Positions 12,047 to 23,499 of a stretch of DNA of 64,000 nt are shown piece after piece. The notes below the pieces were generated by a model. It saw nothing but the letters and a program-made list of their open reading frames with translations, ran no database searches and was not told the DNA's origin. The stretch is from Buddleja alternifolia (taxonomy: Eukaryota > Streptophyta > Magnoliopsida > Lamiales > Scrophulariaceae): NCBI GenBank assembly GCA_019426215.1, contig CM033408.1:24531953-24595952 (forward strand). Reading direction: 5' to 3'. The translations under genes and the position numbers were made by a program. Positions within the stretch are counted from its first letter, which is position 1. Every line of letters starts with the position of its first letter.

Positions 12047-12826
12047 CAGGGACGGATCCAGGAATGAACTATTGGGGGGGCCGAATTATCACTATGCAAA
12101 ATTTTTGAAATTATTTATAAATAAATATTCAAATTTATTTTAGTTTTAATAGATAAGTAAAACAACATTACATGTAAAAAAAAAAAATAACTTTCATGTA
12201 AATTTACAGTGGTTTCGAAATATATACACAAATTTCTTAAAATTTTTTATTTATATTGTACACAGCGTCCTCTCAAGTCATAAAACTAATCTATAATTCA
12301 TTTATTAATGATAGAAAAAAATTTAAAATTTTCTTTTTAATTGATTCTATCTCCTTTTAATTGGAGTTAATGGTCTTGTCAATTTTATTCTTAAATACAA
12401 GAAATGAGTTTTTTTAAAAGAAAATGTTTTGTTCATCATAAATTTATGTACAGAAAGTGAGAAAAATTGGTCTACTTAGCTAAAAAAAAGAGTAACATTG
12501 GTCTAAAGGGTTTTCACCTAAAAAAAAGGACTATTGGGTTTTTAGTTATAGACTGTAGAGTGCAACAAAAAAAAAACTATTGGGTTTTTCGGTTAACACT
12601 AAAAATAACAGGACTCATGCAAGATTCAATCTCCTGCCCTCATGAATTAATGCACACTTCCTCACCAGCTGAGCTACATGTGTGCTTGTTACATTTAGCA
12701 AAACAAATTTTATATATACTATTACTTGGGGGGCCAAACCATTGAAATATACACATTCATTTTATACCAAAAATTTTAAATCTCGGGGGGCCGGGGCCCC
12801 CAGGCCCCCCCGTAAATCCGTCCTTG
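12047..12826 (+). mobile_element. Non-autonomous hAT element with 8-bp target duplication
   Basis: Ends are CAGGGACGGATCCAGG and, in reverse complement, CAAGGACGGATTTACG. It is flanked on both sides by the 8-bp duplication CTCCCGCT (12039-12046 and 12827-12834). G- and C-runs lie just inside both termini. 780 bp, no transposase; internal short ORFs are not supported. Confidence 0.9.
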
Positions 12827-13130
12827 CTCCCGCTACAAATTAAGTGTTCGTGCTGGTGAATACCTGGCATATGGATTGACCCGAATCAGTATTCGTATTT
12901 CCATGTATTATATGATTATCTAATAATCGTAGAATCTTAAAACATGATTAGTGCTAGAATCCAATGCCCTCTTCTCATTTTATTATGTTCTGCAATGGGA
13001 TGCCAATCTAAACAATTATAATAAAGTACGATTCGTGAGGCACCTGTAAGTTGATGAGTCTTTCCATAAAGTTTTTTCCAACCAATAAATATTGAAATAA
13101 TTAAGCCCCCCAACCACCCCAAAGCTCAAT

Positions 13131-13262
13131 GAGGCGTATCATTATTATTATTAATCACAACGTATGAGCCTAAGTTGACGGCCGTTTTGGTTCTTTGAGG
13201 CGTATCATTATTATTATTAATCACGATGTATGAGCCTAAGTTGACGGCCGTTTTGGTTCTTT
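13131..13262. repeat. 66-bp tandem duplication, two copies
   Basis: Copies at 13131-13196 and 13197-13262 begin GAGGCGTATCATTATT and differ at only two or so positions, pointing to a recent local duplication. The flanking ~300 bp (12835-13130) hold nothing recognisable. Confidence 0.9.
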
Positions 13263-13416
13263 GTTTTTCATTTAATCAATTGACAGTCTTTTCAGTTCAC
13301 GTTTTTATGTTCAATAAAACAAGGGGAAATTGCACTGTTAGTCTCGTAAGACGAGAGGGTCTTACTATTAAACTCAAAAAGTTGCAAATTTGATCTCAAT
13401 TAGATACAAAATTGTA

Positions 13417-15193
13417 GAGAAAATTGCATTTTTGGTCCCACAATTTATCTGCGTGTGCATTGTTAGTCCCAAAATTTATGGGACTTGCACATTTGGTCCC
13501 ACAGGATGAAAAATTGTTGCACTTTTGGTCCTCTACGTCTATTTTAGACAGAATTGAGCGCGTGCACCTCACGCCGCCGTTAGTGCGCATACAAGTTCCG
13601 TACAGTATTTGAGACCAAAAGTGCTCACTTAAATATATTGTGTGATCAAAAGTGCGATTTTCTCTTTTAATTAAATAATAATTTTTTCTTTATTTTCGGC
13701 TCATTTTTCTCCCTTTTTCGTGCATTTTTGAGTTTCGATTTGAACATATAAATTGTAGATTTTCAAATAAATTTAGTAATCTCACAAGAATGGGCTCATT
13801 TCGATACCTGTGTCAAAATAGGACAAAACCAAAAAGCAATATTTGAGCAATTTTTTTTAGGAAAATAATGATTTTTTCTTTATTTTTGGCTCATTTTTCT
13901 CCTTTTCTTGTGCATTTTTGGGTTTCGACTTGAACATATAAATTATAGATTTTCAAATAAATTTTGTAACCGCACAAGAATGAGCTCATTTCAATACCCA
14001 GGTAAAGAAATAGGACAAAGCAAAAAAAACAATATTAGAGCAATTTTTTTAAGAAAATAATGAATTTTTTTTTATTTTCGGCTCATTTTTCTCCCTTTTT
14101 TGTACATTTTTGGGTTTCGACTTGAACATATAAATTATAGATTTTCAAATAAATTTTATAACCCCATAAAAATGGGCTCATTTCAATACCCGGGTCAAGA
14201 AATAAGACAAAGCAAAAAAGTAATATTAGAGCAATTTTTTTAAGAAAATAATATTTTTTTCTTTATTTTTGACTCATTTTTCTCCCTTTCTCGTGCATTT
14301 TTGGGCTTCGACTTGAGCATATAAATTATAAGTTTTCAAATAAAATTTGTAACCCCACAAGAATGGGCTCATTTCGATACCAGGGTCAAGAAATAGGACA
14401 AAGCAAAAAAATAATTTTTTTAAGAAAATAATAATTTTTTCTTTATTTTCGGCTCATTTTTCTCCCTTTCTAGTGCATTTTTGGGTTTCGACTTGAACAT
14501 ATGAATTATAAATTTTCAAATAAATTTTGAAACCTCACAAAAATGGGCTCATTTCGATACCCGGGTCAAGAAATAGGACAAAGCAAAAAAGCAATTTTTT
14601 TAAGAAAATAATAATTTTTTCTTTATTTTCGGCTCATTTTTCTCCCTTTCTCGTGCATTTTTGGATTTCGACTTGAACATATAAATTATAGATTTTCAAA
14701 TAAATTTTGAAACCTCACAAGAATGAGCTCATTTCGATACCCAGGGTAAAGAAATAGGACAAAATAAAAAAGCAAGATTAGAGCAATTTTTTAAAGAAAA
14801 TAATGATTTTTTCTAAGAAAATAATAATTTTTTTTTTGTTTTCGGCTCATTTTTCTCTCTTTCTAGTGCATTTTTGGGTTTTGACTTGAACATATAAATT
14901 ATAGATTTTCGAATAAATTTTAATTAAATCATTATTTAATTAAAAGAAAAAATTGCACTTTTGGTCCCACAATATATGTAGGTGAGCACTTTTGGTCCCA
15001 AATATTGTACTGAACTTGTACCCACACTAACGGCGACGTGAGTTGCACGCGCTCATTTCCGTCTAAAATAGACGAAGGGGACCAAAAGTGCAACAATTTT
15101 TCATCCTGTGAGATCAAATGTGCAAGTCCCGTAAACCTTGGGACTAACAGTGCACACGCAGATAAATTGTGGGACCAAAAGTGCAATTTTCTC
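13417..15193. mobile_element. Mutator-like element, long inverted repeats, 10-bp target duplication
   Basis: Inverted repeats of about 260 bp (13417-13680 and 14935-15193) start GAGAAAATTGCA and are flanked by perfect 10-bp direct repeats CAAAATTGTA (13407-13416, 15194-15203). Long terminal repeats and a 9-11-bp duplication fit a non-autonomous Mutator-like element. No transposase is present. The centre is made of tandem repeats (separate entry). Confidence 0.85.
13690..14930. repeat. Seven ~190-bp tandem repeats inside the Mutator-like element
   Basis: Each unit has a block like GGCTCATTTTTCTCCC; the blocks begin at 13698, 13888, 14080, 14271, 14451, 14631 and 14844, so periods are 190, 192, 191, 180, 180 and 213 bp. 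Units also share GGGTTTCGACTTGAACATAT and CAAGAAATAGGACAAAGC blocks. Two units lost ~11 bp, and the last gained sequence by a small internal duplication. Non-coding. Confidence 0.9.
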
Positions 15194-15203
15194 CAAAATT
15201 GTA

Positions 15204-16702
15204 ACTTTAGTCCTATTAAACCCAAAAAGTTGCAAATTTGGTCTCAATCATAAAAAATTGACAAAAAAAAAATAATAGATTGCTCTCCGTCAGTCCAAAA
15301 AAATGTAAAGAAAAAGAAATAAAAAAAACTAAAAGTTAACTCAAAAATACTTACACAATACAAAATACAAATATATTCATGAAATAAAAATAATTTAAAA
15401 TCTTAAAAAGAAAAATGAAAAACAAACATGCAACTACTTCTTCCTCAGACCTCGCCTACCCCACTCCCCGCCCTACACCCATAAATCCACACCCGTCAAG
15501 ACCCTGTTCCGCCGTCGTCCGCCTAAGAAACTAAAGAGGCGGTGCGATGAAGGTAAGATGGAGATTCGATTTCTGGTGCAATAGAGGTTTAGTTCAGTTG
15601 CGTGGAGGTGCAATAGTGGTGCGGTGGCTCGATGGTGGTACGGTGGAGCAAAAGTTGGGGTTAGGAACTTAGGGCTGGGATTCTGTGATTTTTTTTCAAT
15701 TTTATTTTATAAATATTTTTCAATTTAATTTTGTATTTTTTGAAACTAAGGACGCTTGAGTCAAACTTGCATTATTTCGTTTATTTTTCGACGATTGTGG
15801 CCAATATTGCAATTTTTTGAGTTATGTGGAATTAAAACTGCAACTTTGTATCCACGGAGAGATTATTTTTGCATGATCTTCATCCTAATGGACCAAATCG
15901 GCATTTTTTTTTCTGTGAAACAATTTACAACTGTCAAACTCTTAAGATTCTTATTCAACTTACAATGATACTAAAATATTGGATGTATAGGAATACTTCC
16001 TACAATAATAATTGAGTTCGAATATTAGCATTAAAAGAATATTCACGAGAATATGTAGCCTTATTACTGGATTAAAAGAATATTCACAAGAATATGTAGC
16101 CTTATTACTCAATTATAAAAGAACATTGTATGAAACAAATAGCGATTTCCATTTAACTAAAAGAAATTGAGATGCACTTAATTGTCTACATTTTCTTAAC
16201 TAATTGAATGTTTTATTAATTAGTTATGGTCCTATATCCGATTTGGATGGGAAATTATTATGGAAAATTTATTTTTCATTCAAGAAAATATGAAAATGAA
16301 ATAGTATACTTATGATTTTATGAACCTAGCTAACCCTAATGAACAAGCAAGGATAAATAGTATTTAGTTATAAGAATTTAATTTAATAAGTAGCATGTAA
16401 CGTTTTTCGTCATGACTTATTAGTTTATTTCCCACACGAAATACTTTTCGTAGAATTAGGTTATTATGAAATATTTGGAAAAATGATTTCATATGACAAA
16501 TCACATAGATATATTTGAAACTTCTTGGGTTATGTTTGTTTATGGTTTTAAATACCATTTATGTTTATGTTTCCTTTTGTCTCCTAGATATATACCTATG
16601 TAGTTTTCGCACTAATATGAGAATTACGGCTTATCATGGCTTCGTATACTCCCATGTATATAGACAACTTCCTTCAATTCCATTCCTGTAGCATTGGAAG
16701 AT
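15204..16702. other. Intergenic stretch with a GC-rich island and a 41-bp tandem repeat
   Basis: 15213-15249 is a direct copy (three or four mismatches) of 13367-13403, left of the Mutator-like element, so that element sits in an older repeat. 15446-15660 is unusually GC-rich for the area. 16030-16112 holds two copies of a 41-bp unit (ATTAAAAGAATATTCAC...). No gene is seen. Confidence 0.6.
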
Positions 16703-16707
16703 ACAAA

Positions 16708-17085
16708 TATTGAGATACAGTGGAGTCGGACAAAAATAGGATTGAGGGAAGCCAAGATGAAGACGAGATGGGTCGGGAAGATCTAGGGTCACGAAAGGGT
16801 TGAAACAAGTGGAAATGAAAGAAAAAGGACTAACTCTGCACAAAGATAGACTAACTTGGTACAGATGTAGTAGCAAGCGTCCCTCGAACATCGCAACATC
16901 CAAGTAGGGGTGTACATAAACCCGCTCAAATCGAACCGATCTGCCCGAAAACTGCCGGTTTGAAATTATTAAATAATTGTGGTGGGTTGAAAAAATTGCA
17001 ACCCGCCACTTTCAGGTCGGGTGGTGGGTTTAATAATTGTAACCCGCTTAACCAGCCACCCGACCGCTAATTATATATGTCATAA

Positions 17086-17151
<66 letters not shown>

Positions 17152-18121
17152 AAAGATTAACCCTAAACTCTTAAAACTATATAGCATATATATAAACTCT
17201 AATAAGAGTGATTTTATTCATATTAATGTAAAACACTTTATTTTTAATTTGAGTAAATAAATTATTTCATTTGAACATATGTTTTTACTTGATTTGAACG
17301 AAGATGTAGATGTATATTTTGATGATAAACTTATAAGATAATTTAATTTTATGAATATTTTAGAGTTTACAATTCATGATAAATATAATTTTTATTTAAT
17401 AACACCACTTATTTTTGTATTTCTCGCCAACTCAATTTTTTTTAGTTAAATGTACAACAAATATGTTATTTAGTTTCTTACTTACTAGTTGAAACTAAAA
17501 GTAAGTTGTAAGAACTATAATTATAATTTGATAACTCGTCAACCCGCCTGCTAAATACATTAAACCTGACCGACCCGAACCGCTCGGTTTGAAAGGATAA
17601 TCATGCGGTTTTGGTTTGAGATTTTGTCAACCCGCATATATCGGGTCGGATTGATTTTTTTTTTTTTAAATCGCCCGAACCCGACCGCATACAGCCTACA
17701 TCCAAGATAGAGAGGAACGCCGAGGCATTCAGTGGTGTGAAGGGTAGGTTTGCGCAGACCTAGTATTTTTGGCAGTTTCCTTATGCGTTTCGAACTCGGT
17801 TTTGGCAGCTTTTGGCTGTTTGTTTGATGAGGATTTGTTTCATAATCCTATTAGAATTTCCCTAAGTTAATTAGAATTGTATTCCTAATTTGATAGGGTT
17901 TCGATTACTCCATCTATTATAAATAGTAGAACACTCATTGTAATTCATTGATGTACTCTGATTCATTTATTAAGAAATACAGATGTAGTCTAAGTTAGCT
18001 CGTGGATATAGGCAATTATGCCGAACCAAGTTAAAATCCTCATGTCGTTATCTTCATGTTTAGGCTAAGTTTTCTTGTTTCTTGATTATTTCTTCATGCT
18101 CTGATGTTACCATCCCTAACA
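16708..18121 (+). repeat. 5' LTR (interrupted by a hAT element)
   Basis: Starts TATTGAGATACAG, aligned with TGTTGGGATATAG of the 3' LTR, and ends CCTAACA. Without the nested hAT and its duplication it is about 612 bp, against 652 bp for the 3' LTR. The 3' copy has about 40 extra bases near 19640. Confidence 0.85.
16905..17698. mobile_element. Non-autonomous hAT nested in the 5' LTR
   Basis: Starts TAGGGGTGTACA and ends ATACAGCCTA. Perfect 8-bp duplications CATCCAAG lie at 16897-16904 and 17699-17706, and the LTR reads through if the element and one copy are removed. Subterminal blocks repeat CCCG/CGGG motifs. Inside are a (TA)n(GA)n microsatellite (17087-17149) and AT-rich filler related to the element at 62076-63710. 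No transposase. Confidence 0.9.
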
Positions 18122-18123
18122 GC

Positions 18124-18134
18124 TGGTATCAGAG
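18124..18134 (+). other. Primer-binding site
   Basis: TGGTATCAGAG two bases after the 5' LTR, complementary to the initiator tRNA-Met 3' end. It fixes the + orientation of the element. Confidence 0.8.
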
Positions 18135-19461
18135 TCATAGGTTTGTCGATTTAGGAGACGTCTTAGATCTAGATCTATGGGGAAGCATTTTTGTTTAAAT
18201 GTGGATTTCGTCGTAGGAACGATAGTAGGAGATGTAAGAATAATCAAGCTCGACAATTTCATTGCACGGAGCACGAATTGAGGTCGTGGTGAAGTTGGAG
18301 AAAATGATAAAGGAGGATGGGATCAATTAGATCACCAACCAAAAAAGAGTAATCCCATTGAACACTAACGAGAAAACATTTAAAAAACGTGATGCCAGCA
18401 GATAGGCAGATTCGCAGTAGCAGAAGTAGATTTGTGTTGCTAGGTGGGTAGACACGAAGCCACTGGGGCAGTTGAGGTGCCAGGTGGTAGATCCGTAGAG
18501 CCAGAGGTCAAAGCGCAGACCCACGTTACCCGAGAGGGCAGAAGAATGCTCAAGCCGAGGACCAGGGGCAGAGTCGCGGTGCCAAGAAATCAAACCCACA
18601 TAGCTAGAGGCAAGATGACAAAAGACGCGTAAGCCGAGAGCCAGGAGCAGTGTTGTGGAGTAATGACCACGTACAAAGAAATCATGAAAGCATCAAGCGT
18701 CGCGGGGAAAGGTTGACTGTGGAGCCAAAAGTGATGGTGGCAGGATGCGAAGGCAGTTGGGCAGATTCGCGGAGTCGGGGGTTTGTTAGTGGATGGATCA
18801 GATATAGCTTGTGCAGTAGGAGCATTAAGCAGATATGTGGGGGATATGAGTTGCCATTGAAAAACCAAAGTATTGGCAGATGGATCAGACATAGCTCATA
18901 CAGTAGGCAGAGAGAAGATATGTCAGAAGATTTGAGATAGCCAATAGAAAGTTCTTGGTGTAAGGATGTCGTAAGACAAATTGACCAAGGTGGCAAAGTC
19001 CTTGGTGTAAGGATATCGCAAGACGGGTTGACTAAGTCCGGAAAGTCTTGGTATAAGGATGTCGCAAGACGGGTTAACCACGGCGGTTATCCTCTAGTGC
19101 GGAGGATAAAATTGAGAGCAACGGAAGTTGCGGGGTTGTGAGACGTGTTTCAGGTCTTGGGAGTAACCTATATCTGAGGGTTAGTTGGACCGAGATGGAT
19201 ATGCCACGATATTCAGGAGTTGGCTGATCACCAAAAGAATAGGGTAGTGGCAATGTTTCAAAGAAGGGGAACAATGTTCACAAAGAGAGTCCGCAAAGTG
19301 GGAGAACTAGAGATGGATGAATTGATGAGACATGGAGATGTCTCGGATTTGATCTCCATTGGGTTCGGAGATGTGCCAACTAGACTAAGATTTAATTAGG
19401 AAAAGTGAAGGGATGATTCAAGTTGAGTTCGAGATTTATGACCAGTCTCCAAGTGGGAGAT

Positions 19462-20113
19462 TGTTGGGATATAGTAGAGTCGGATCAAAAATAGGATTGA
19501 GAGGAGCCAAAATAGAGCCAAGATGAATACGTGATGGGTCGGGAAGATCCGGGGTTGCGAAAAGTGGAAATGGAAGAAAAAGGACTAACTCTGCTCAAAG
19601 GTAGACTAACTTGGCACAGATGTAGTAGCGAGCATTCCTGGTGGATACGCCGCAGCGTTCTAAGGCCAAACGCCGCGGCATCCAAGACAGAGAAGAACGT
19701 GTTCGATGACGTGAAGGGTAGCTTTGCGCAGATCTAGCCTAGGTTTGCGCAAACCTAGTATTTTTGGCAGTTTTCTTGTGCGTTTCGAACTCGATTTTAG
19801 CAGCTTTTGGAGGCTTGCTTGATGAGGATTTGTTTCTTAATTAGAATTGTTCCCTAAGTTAATTAGGATTGTATTCCTAATTTGATAGGATTTAGATTAC
19901 TCCATCTATTATAAATAGTAGAACTCTCATTGTGATTCATTGATGTACTCTGATCCATTCATTGAAAAATAAAGATGTAGTCTAAGTTAGCTCGTGGATG
20001 TAAGCAATTATGCCGAACCACGTTAAAATTATTGTGTCGTTATCTTCATGTTTAGGCTAAGTTTTCTTGTTTCTTGATTATTTCTTCGTGCTCTGATATT
20101 ACCATTCCTAACA
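19462..20113 (+). repeat. 3' LTR
   Basis: TGTTGGGATATAG to TCCTAACA, about 652 bp, preceded by the purine tract. Both LTRs share a TATAAATAG box (about 17930 and 19912) that may be the LTR promoter, inferred from position. Confidence 0.85.
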
Positions 20114-20213
20114 ACAAATCGCGAGCCTTTGGTATCTTGAAAATTTTATGGTGCATTGAGAGCATTTTTCCTGTGACTATCAACACAAATTCACTAGGAT
20201 GTTGGTGGATTTT

Positions 20214-20571
20214 AATAGAAGTTGAAGAGGGAAAAATATGTGTAAGTTATGTATTGCATTTCATAATGTCTTGAATTATGTATAATAAAATGCAAAGCTA
20301 TATGCATATTACATACAAACGTGTCCGTGCCTACACAAATTGGGCCTATACATAACTTTACACTAACACACACACCCGAATCTGAGTCGTGGGACGAAGG
20401 TTCTGATACCATTGTAGAAGTTGAAGAGGGAAGAATATGTGTAAATTATGTATTGTATTTCATAATCTCTTGAATGATGTATAATAAAATACAAAATTAT
20501 ATGTATATTACGTACAAAAGGGCTCAGGCCTATACAAATAGAGTCCATACATGACTTTAGTTAGGGGTGTT
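20214..20571 (-). mobile_element. TRIM-like small LTR element
   Basis: Two direct repeats of about 150 bp (20214-20362 and from 20413) start with TAGAAGTTGAAGAGGG. Just before the second copy the + strand reads TCTGATACCA (20402-20411), the reverse complement of a tRNA-Met primer site, so the element points to the - strand. The interior is only ~50 bp. The second repeat is cut near its end by the hAT at 20572. Could also be a rearranged remnant of a larger element. Confidence 0.5.
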
Positions 20572-21150
20572 TATCGGTTCGTTTTGATCCATAACTGAAA
20601 ATGAAATTCGGACCGAAAACAGAATCGAAAAAGTTTAGTTCGATTCTGTTAAAAATTGAACTTTTCGGTTTGGTTCGGTTCAGTTTTTGGTCGAACCGAA
20701 TTTCCGGAAAAAAGAAAAAAAAAGCTGGCCAAGTTTGGATTTTGACTAGCCTTTTTTTGTATAAGATTGAAAAAATTAATATAAATTATGAAATGGCCAG
20801 GACAATTAATCAGTTATAAGAGCATGTAATTCAAATGAGTTTCTTATACTTTAAAAAAAATGAAAACTAGATGGAAATAATTGAATTTTAATTAGGGCTA
20901 ATTCTAATTCTATTTCTTTCTTTTCCTATAAGTTGTTACTAGAAAACACATTTTTTTTTTTAGTTTTTGGTCTATATTATACTATAAAAAATAAAAATAT
21001 AAAATAAAAAGTAAATAAATAATTCGGTTTTTGATTAACAGAACCAAACCTCAAAGGAAACCGAATTTTTCTTTAAAAAAAAAAAAGTGAAAATCGAATC
21101 GAATTTTCGGTTTTCGATTCGGACAGATAACCGAAATGTAAACAGTGTTA
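20572..21150. mobile_element. Non-autonomous hAT element
   Basis: TAGGGGTGTTTATCGGTTCG at the left; the reverse complement of the right end reads TAACACTGTTTACA. Flanks ACTTTAGT and ACTATTGT match at 6 of 8 bases, an eroded target duplication. Many CGGTT/AACCG subterminal motifs, AT-rich centre, no transposase. Confidence 0.7.
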
Positions 21151-21280
21151 ACTATTGTGATATAATTTGGTATATATTTTAATTCTTTGTCCTCCAATGA
21201 TACTGGCAATGGTCTTAAGTTTGAATAGTAGAATGAATAATTTGTTTGGAGTGTCACTACAAACTTCTATGAAGTTTTTT

Positions 21281-21651
21281 GGGGTAAAAACATAAATCTA
21301 TTCGAACTTTTCGAGTTTTGGCACTTTTTTATACAAATTTTTTTTTTCACACTTTTTTATCTCAACTTTTCGGATTTTACACTTTTTTTATCTATTGGCA
21401 TATTCGGCGGAATATTCCGGCGGAATGAGATAAAAAAATGTAAAAAAAATAAAGTTTGGATAAAAAAGTGTAAAGAAAAATAAAGTTCGGATAAAAAAGT
21501 GTAAAACAAAGTTTGTTTATTCATTTGGAATATGCCAATAGATAAAAAAGTGTAAAATCCGAAAAGTTGAGATAAAAAAGTGTAAAAAAAAAAGTTTGTA
21601 TAAAAAAGTGTCAAAACTCGTAAAGTTCAGTTAGGTTAATATTTTTACCCC
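21281..21651. mobile_element. Inverted-repeat MITE with 9-bp target duplication
   Basis: GGGGTAAAAA...TTTTTACCCC with arms of about 145 bp that would fold into a long hairpin. Flanks AAGTTTTTT (21272-21280) and AAGTTTTAT (21652-21660) match at 8 of 9. Duplication length suggests a Mutator-type MITE. Confidence 0.8.
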
Positions 21652-22132
21652 AAGTTTTATTTTAACTGGCCTTCCACATGACATTTTCATTTGTTTTCTT
21701 CACTTAACACTAATATAGTTTCATTCATTTATCCAGTTAGGTGATATATATATATAGGGATAATTACACTAGGACCCCTAAGTATTGCCTAATTACAAAA
21801 AATATCCTATAGTTTAATAAATTACATCTAACACCCTGTAGTTTCATTCAATGATCTAAAATTGGATGGAAAACGTAAAATTGACTGAAATGTCTCTAAC
21901 AAAATGATTTGAAAAAACACATAAAAAATTAAATTAAAAACTAAAATATAAATGACTTTTGTGTCCCTTTCACCTATAACAATTTCACTATTTGGTTCGG
22001 CCCGGACTCGGACCACGAAATGAGATGTCCCCAAAAAGTCGGTTTAAAGTGAGATTCGGCCGGGCTTGGCCCAGCATAGGATCAAGATGTTTATAAGGTC
22101 TTTGACTACAACTCTCAATAAAAATTAATGTT

Positions 22133-22186
22133 GACGAAGTGGTTAAAGATCCCTTAGCCAAACATGAGGCCAGGGTTTGAACCCCC
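22133..22186 (+). repeat. SINE-like tRNA-derived promoter head
   Basis: An A-box-like GACGAAGTGGTTAA (22133-22146) and a B-box GGGTTTGAACCC (22173-22184) at near-tRNA spacing, inside the MITE. No clear tail or duplication, so only the head is called. Confidence 0.45.
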
Positions 22187-22371
22187 TTGGCCTCATTTAA
22201 TTTAATTTTGTAAATTAAAAAAATTAAAATCTTACATTGTACACTCCTATACTTTACAAAACATTACAAATAACTCTATTGGCCTCATTTAAATTTATTT
22301 TGTAAATAAAAAAATCAAAAAAACTTACATTTATACACCAATATTTTACAAAACATTACAAATAATACTAA
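22187..22371. repeat. 92-bp tandem duplication
   Basis: Two units starting TTGGCCTCATTTAA at 22187 and 22279, each ending near CATTACAAATAA. Divergence is moderate, with several small indels. Confidence 0.75.
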
Positions 22372-23168
22372 AAGGATATAATTGTCCAAAAAACTCTAGT
22401 TTCCAAGTTCAAAAAAAATTATCGCCAAAATAGGGGTATTTTCAGTAGGTCACAAAATTTTCCAATATAATTACGCCGCACGAAAACTCCAACGGGAGGT
22501 GAGGGGTGTTCGAGGGAATGAAACTACATGGTGCTCAATGTAATTTAGTAAACTATAAGGTGTTTTTTGTAATTAGGTAATATCTCAAAGGTACCGGTGT
22601 AATTATATATATCTACCTTGCATGTAATTATATACTAAAATCTAGCATTTTAGGGGCGTACCTAAAAGTTTGTCTGTGCTCTTTTGTTCTTACTTCGTCG
22701 CTGTAAATTGTAACCAAAAGAAGGGAAAAGAATAAATAATTAAAAAAAAAAAGAACGACATGCATGACGCATCAATTTCGTATCGTACAAGAGATAATGT
22801 ATTATTCTATTCTATATAGCTCCCTATATATATTTGACATCACTAGACAAGTACCTTCCATTCAACATTCATGTGTCTTGCCCATATGTAGGGTGTAGTC
22901 AAATTTTTTTTGTAATTTGGGACTTCAACCAACCTTTTGTAGATTAGGAAATATTAGTATAGATTGGGGTGGTATTTAATATAGTCGCTTTTATATTTAA
23001 ATACAATACTAGCCAGTTTTTTTATACTTATGAATAACACTGGGGAATAATATTAATTATAAATCATACACGGGTTATTTTCTGGTTAATTTTAGTGTTT
23101 CCATGTGAGGGAAAGAATGCTCAAATAGTAAAGTAGAAAAACCATGATGTTAAGGATTTAGATTCAAT

Positions 23169-23364
23169 TTTTTTTTTGGTTTTTCAAGGTGTCTAAGTAT
23201 CTTCAAACCCGAAGGTTCAAGATTAATATCTCGAGGTACTGTCATGCATAATTGGGGAACTTCTTCCAAAAATTCTTTTGATATCCACAATGACTTGAAC
23301 ACAAGACACTTTTCTTAAGCAATTAGAGTTCTTTCCATCCAAACCAACTTCTTTTGGTTAGGCT
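23169..23364 (-). mobile_element. SINE with 12-bp target duplication
   Basis: On the - strand: a B-box-like GTGTTCAAGTC (about 23288-23298), then about 110 bp and an A-tail (T-run on + at 23168-23176). Both sides carry TTTAGATTCAAT (23157-23168 and 23365-23376). About 196 bp. The 500 bp to its left (22609-23156) hold nothing recognisable. Confidence 0.75.
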
Positions 23365-23499
23365 TTTAGATTCAATGTTCACTCAAAATGTGGACTTTGT
23401 TTATTTTGATGATAATATATATAATTGATTGTTGGTTGTTAATACTCATTAATAAATTGTTAATTATTCATAAGTCGTTGAGATATTATATATATGTAT

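Larger units (their letters stand above)
16708..20113 (+). mobile_element. Non-coding LTR retrotransposon with 5-bp target duplication
   Basis: Two LTRs (16708-18121 and 19462-20113) enclose a 1.34-kb interior. A primer-binding site TGGTATCAGAG follows the first LTR and a purine tract (GTGGGAGAT) precedes the second. The whole is flanked by ACAAA at 16703-16707 and 20114-20118. The interior has no gag or pol ORF; one stretch near 18237-18290 faintly recalls the start of a Copia gag. It holds three 46-47-bp tandem units starting at about 18954, 19001 and 19047. Best described as a Copia-derived element that must have used proteins made elsewhere. Confidence 0.85.
21757..22608. mobile_element. 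Inverted-repeat MITE (Mutator-type likely)
   Basis: Left GGGATAATTACAC and right GTGTAATTAT ends with about 90-bp arms (shared CCTAATTACAAAAAA and GTAGTTTCATTC blocks). It lies in a TA-rich site, so the duplication cannot be read. It holds a SINE-like head and a tandem repeat. Confidence 0.7.

Noticed and set aside
13396..15253. Similar small ORFs at both ends (64 and 97 codons)
   Set aside because: They resemble each other only because they lie in the inverted repeats of the Mutator-like element.
18327..19274. Several 60-104-codon ORFs inside the non-coding LTR element
   Set aside because: On both strands, overlapping, without retroelement motifs.
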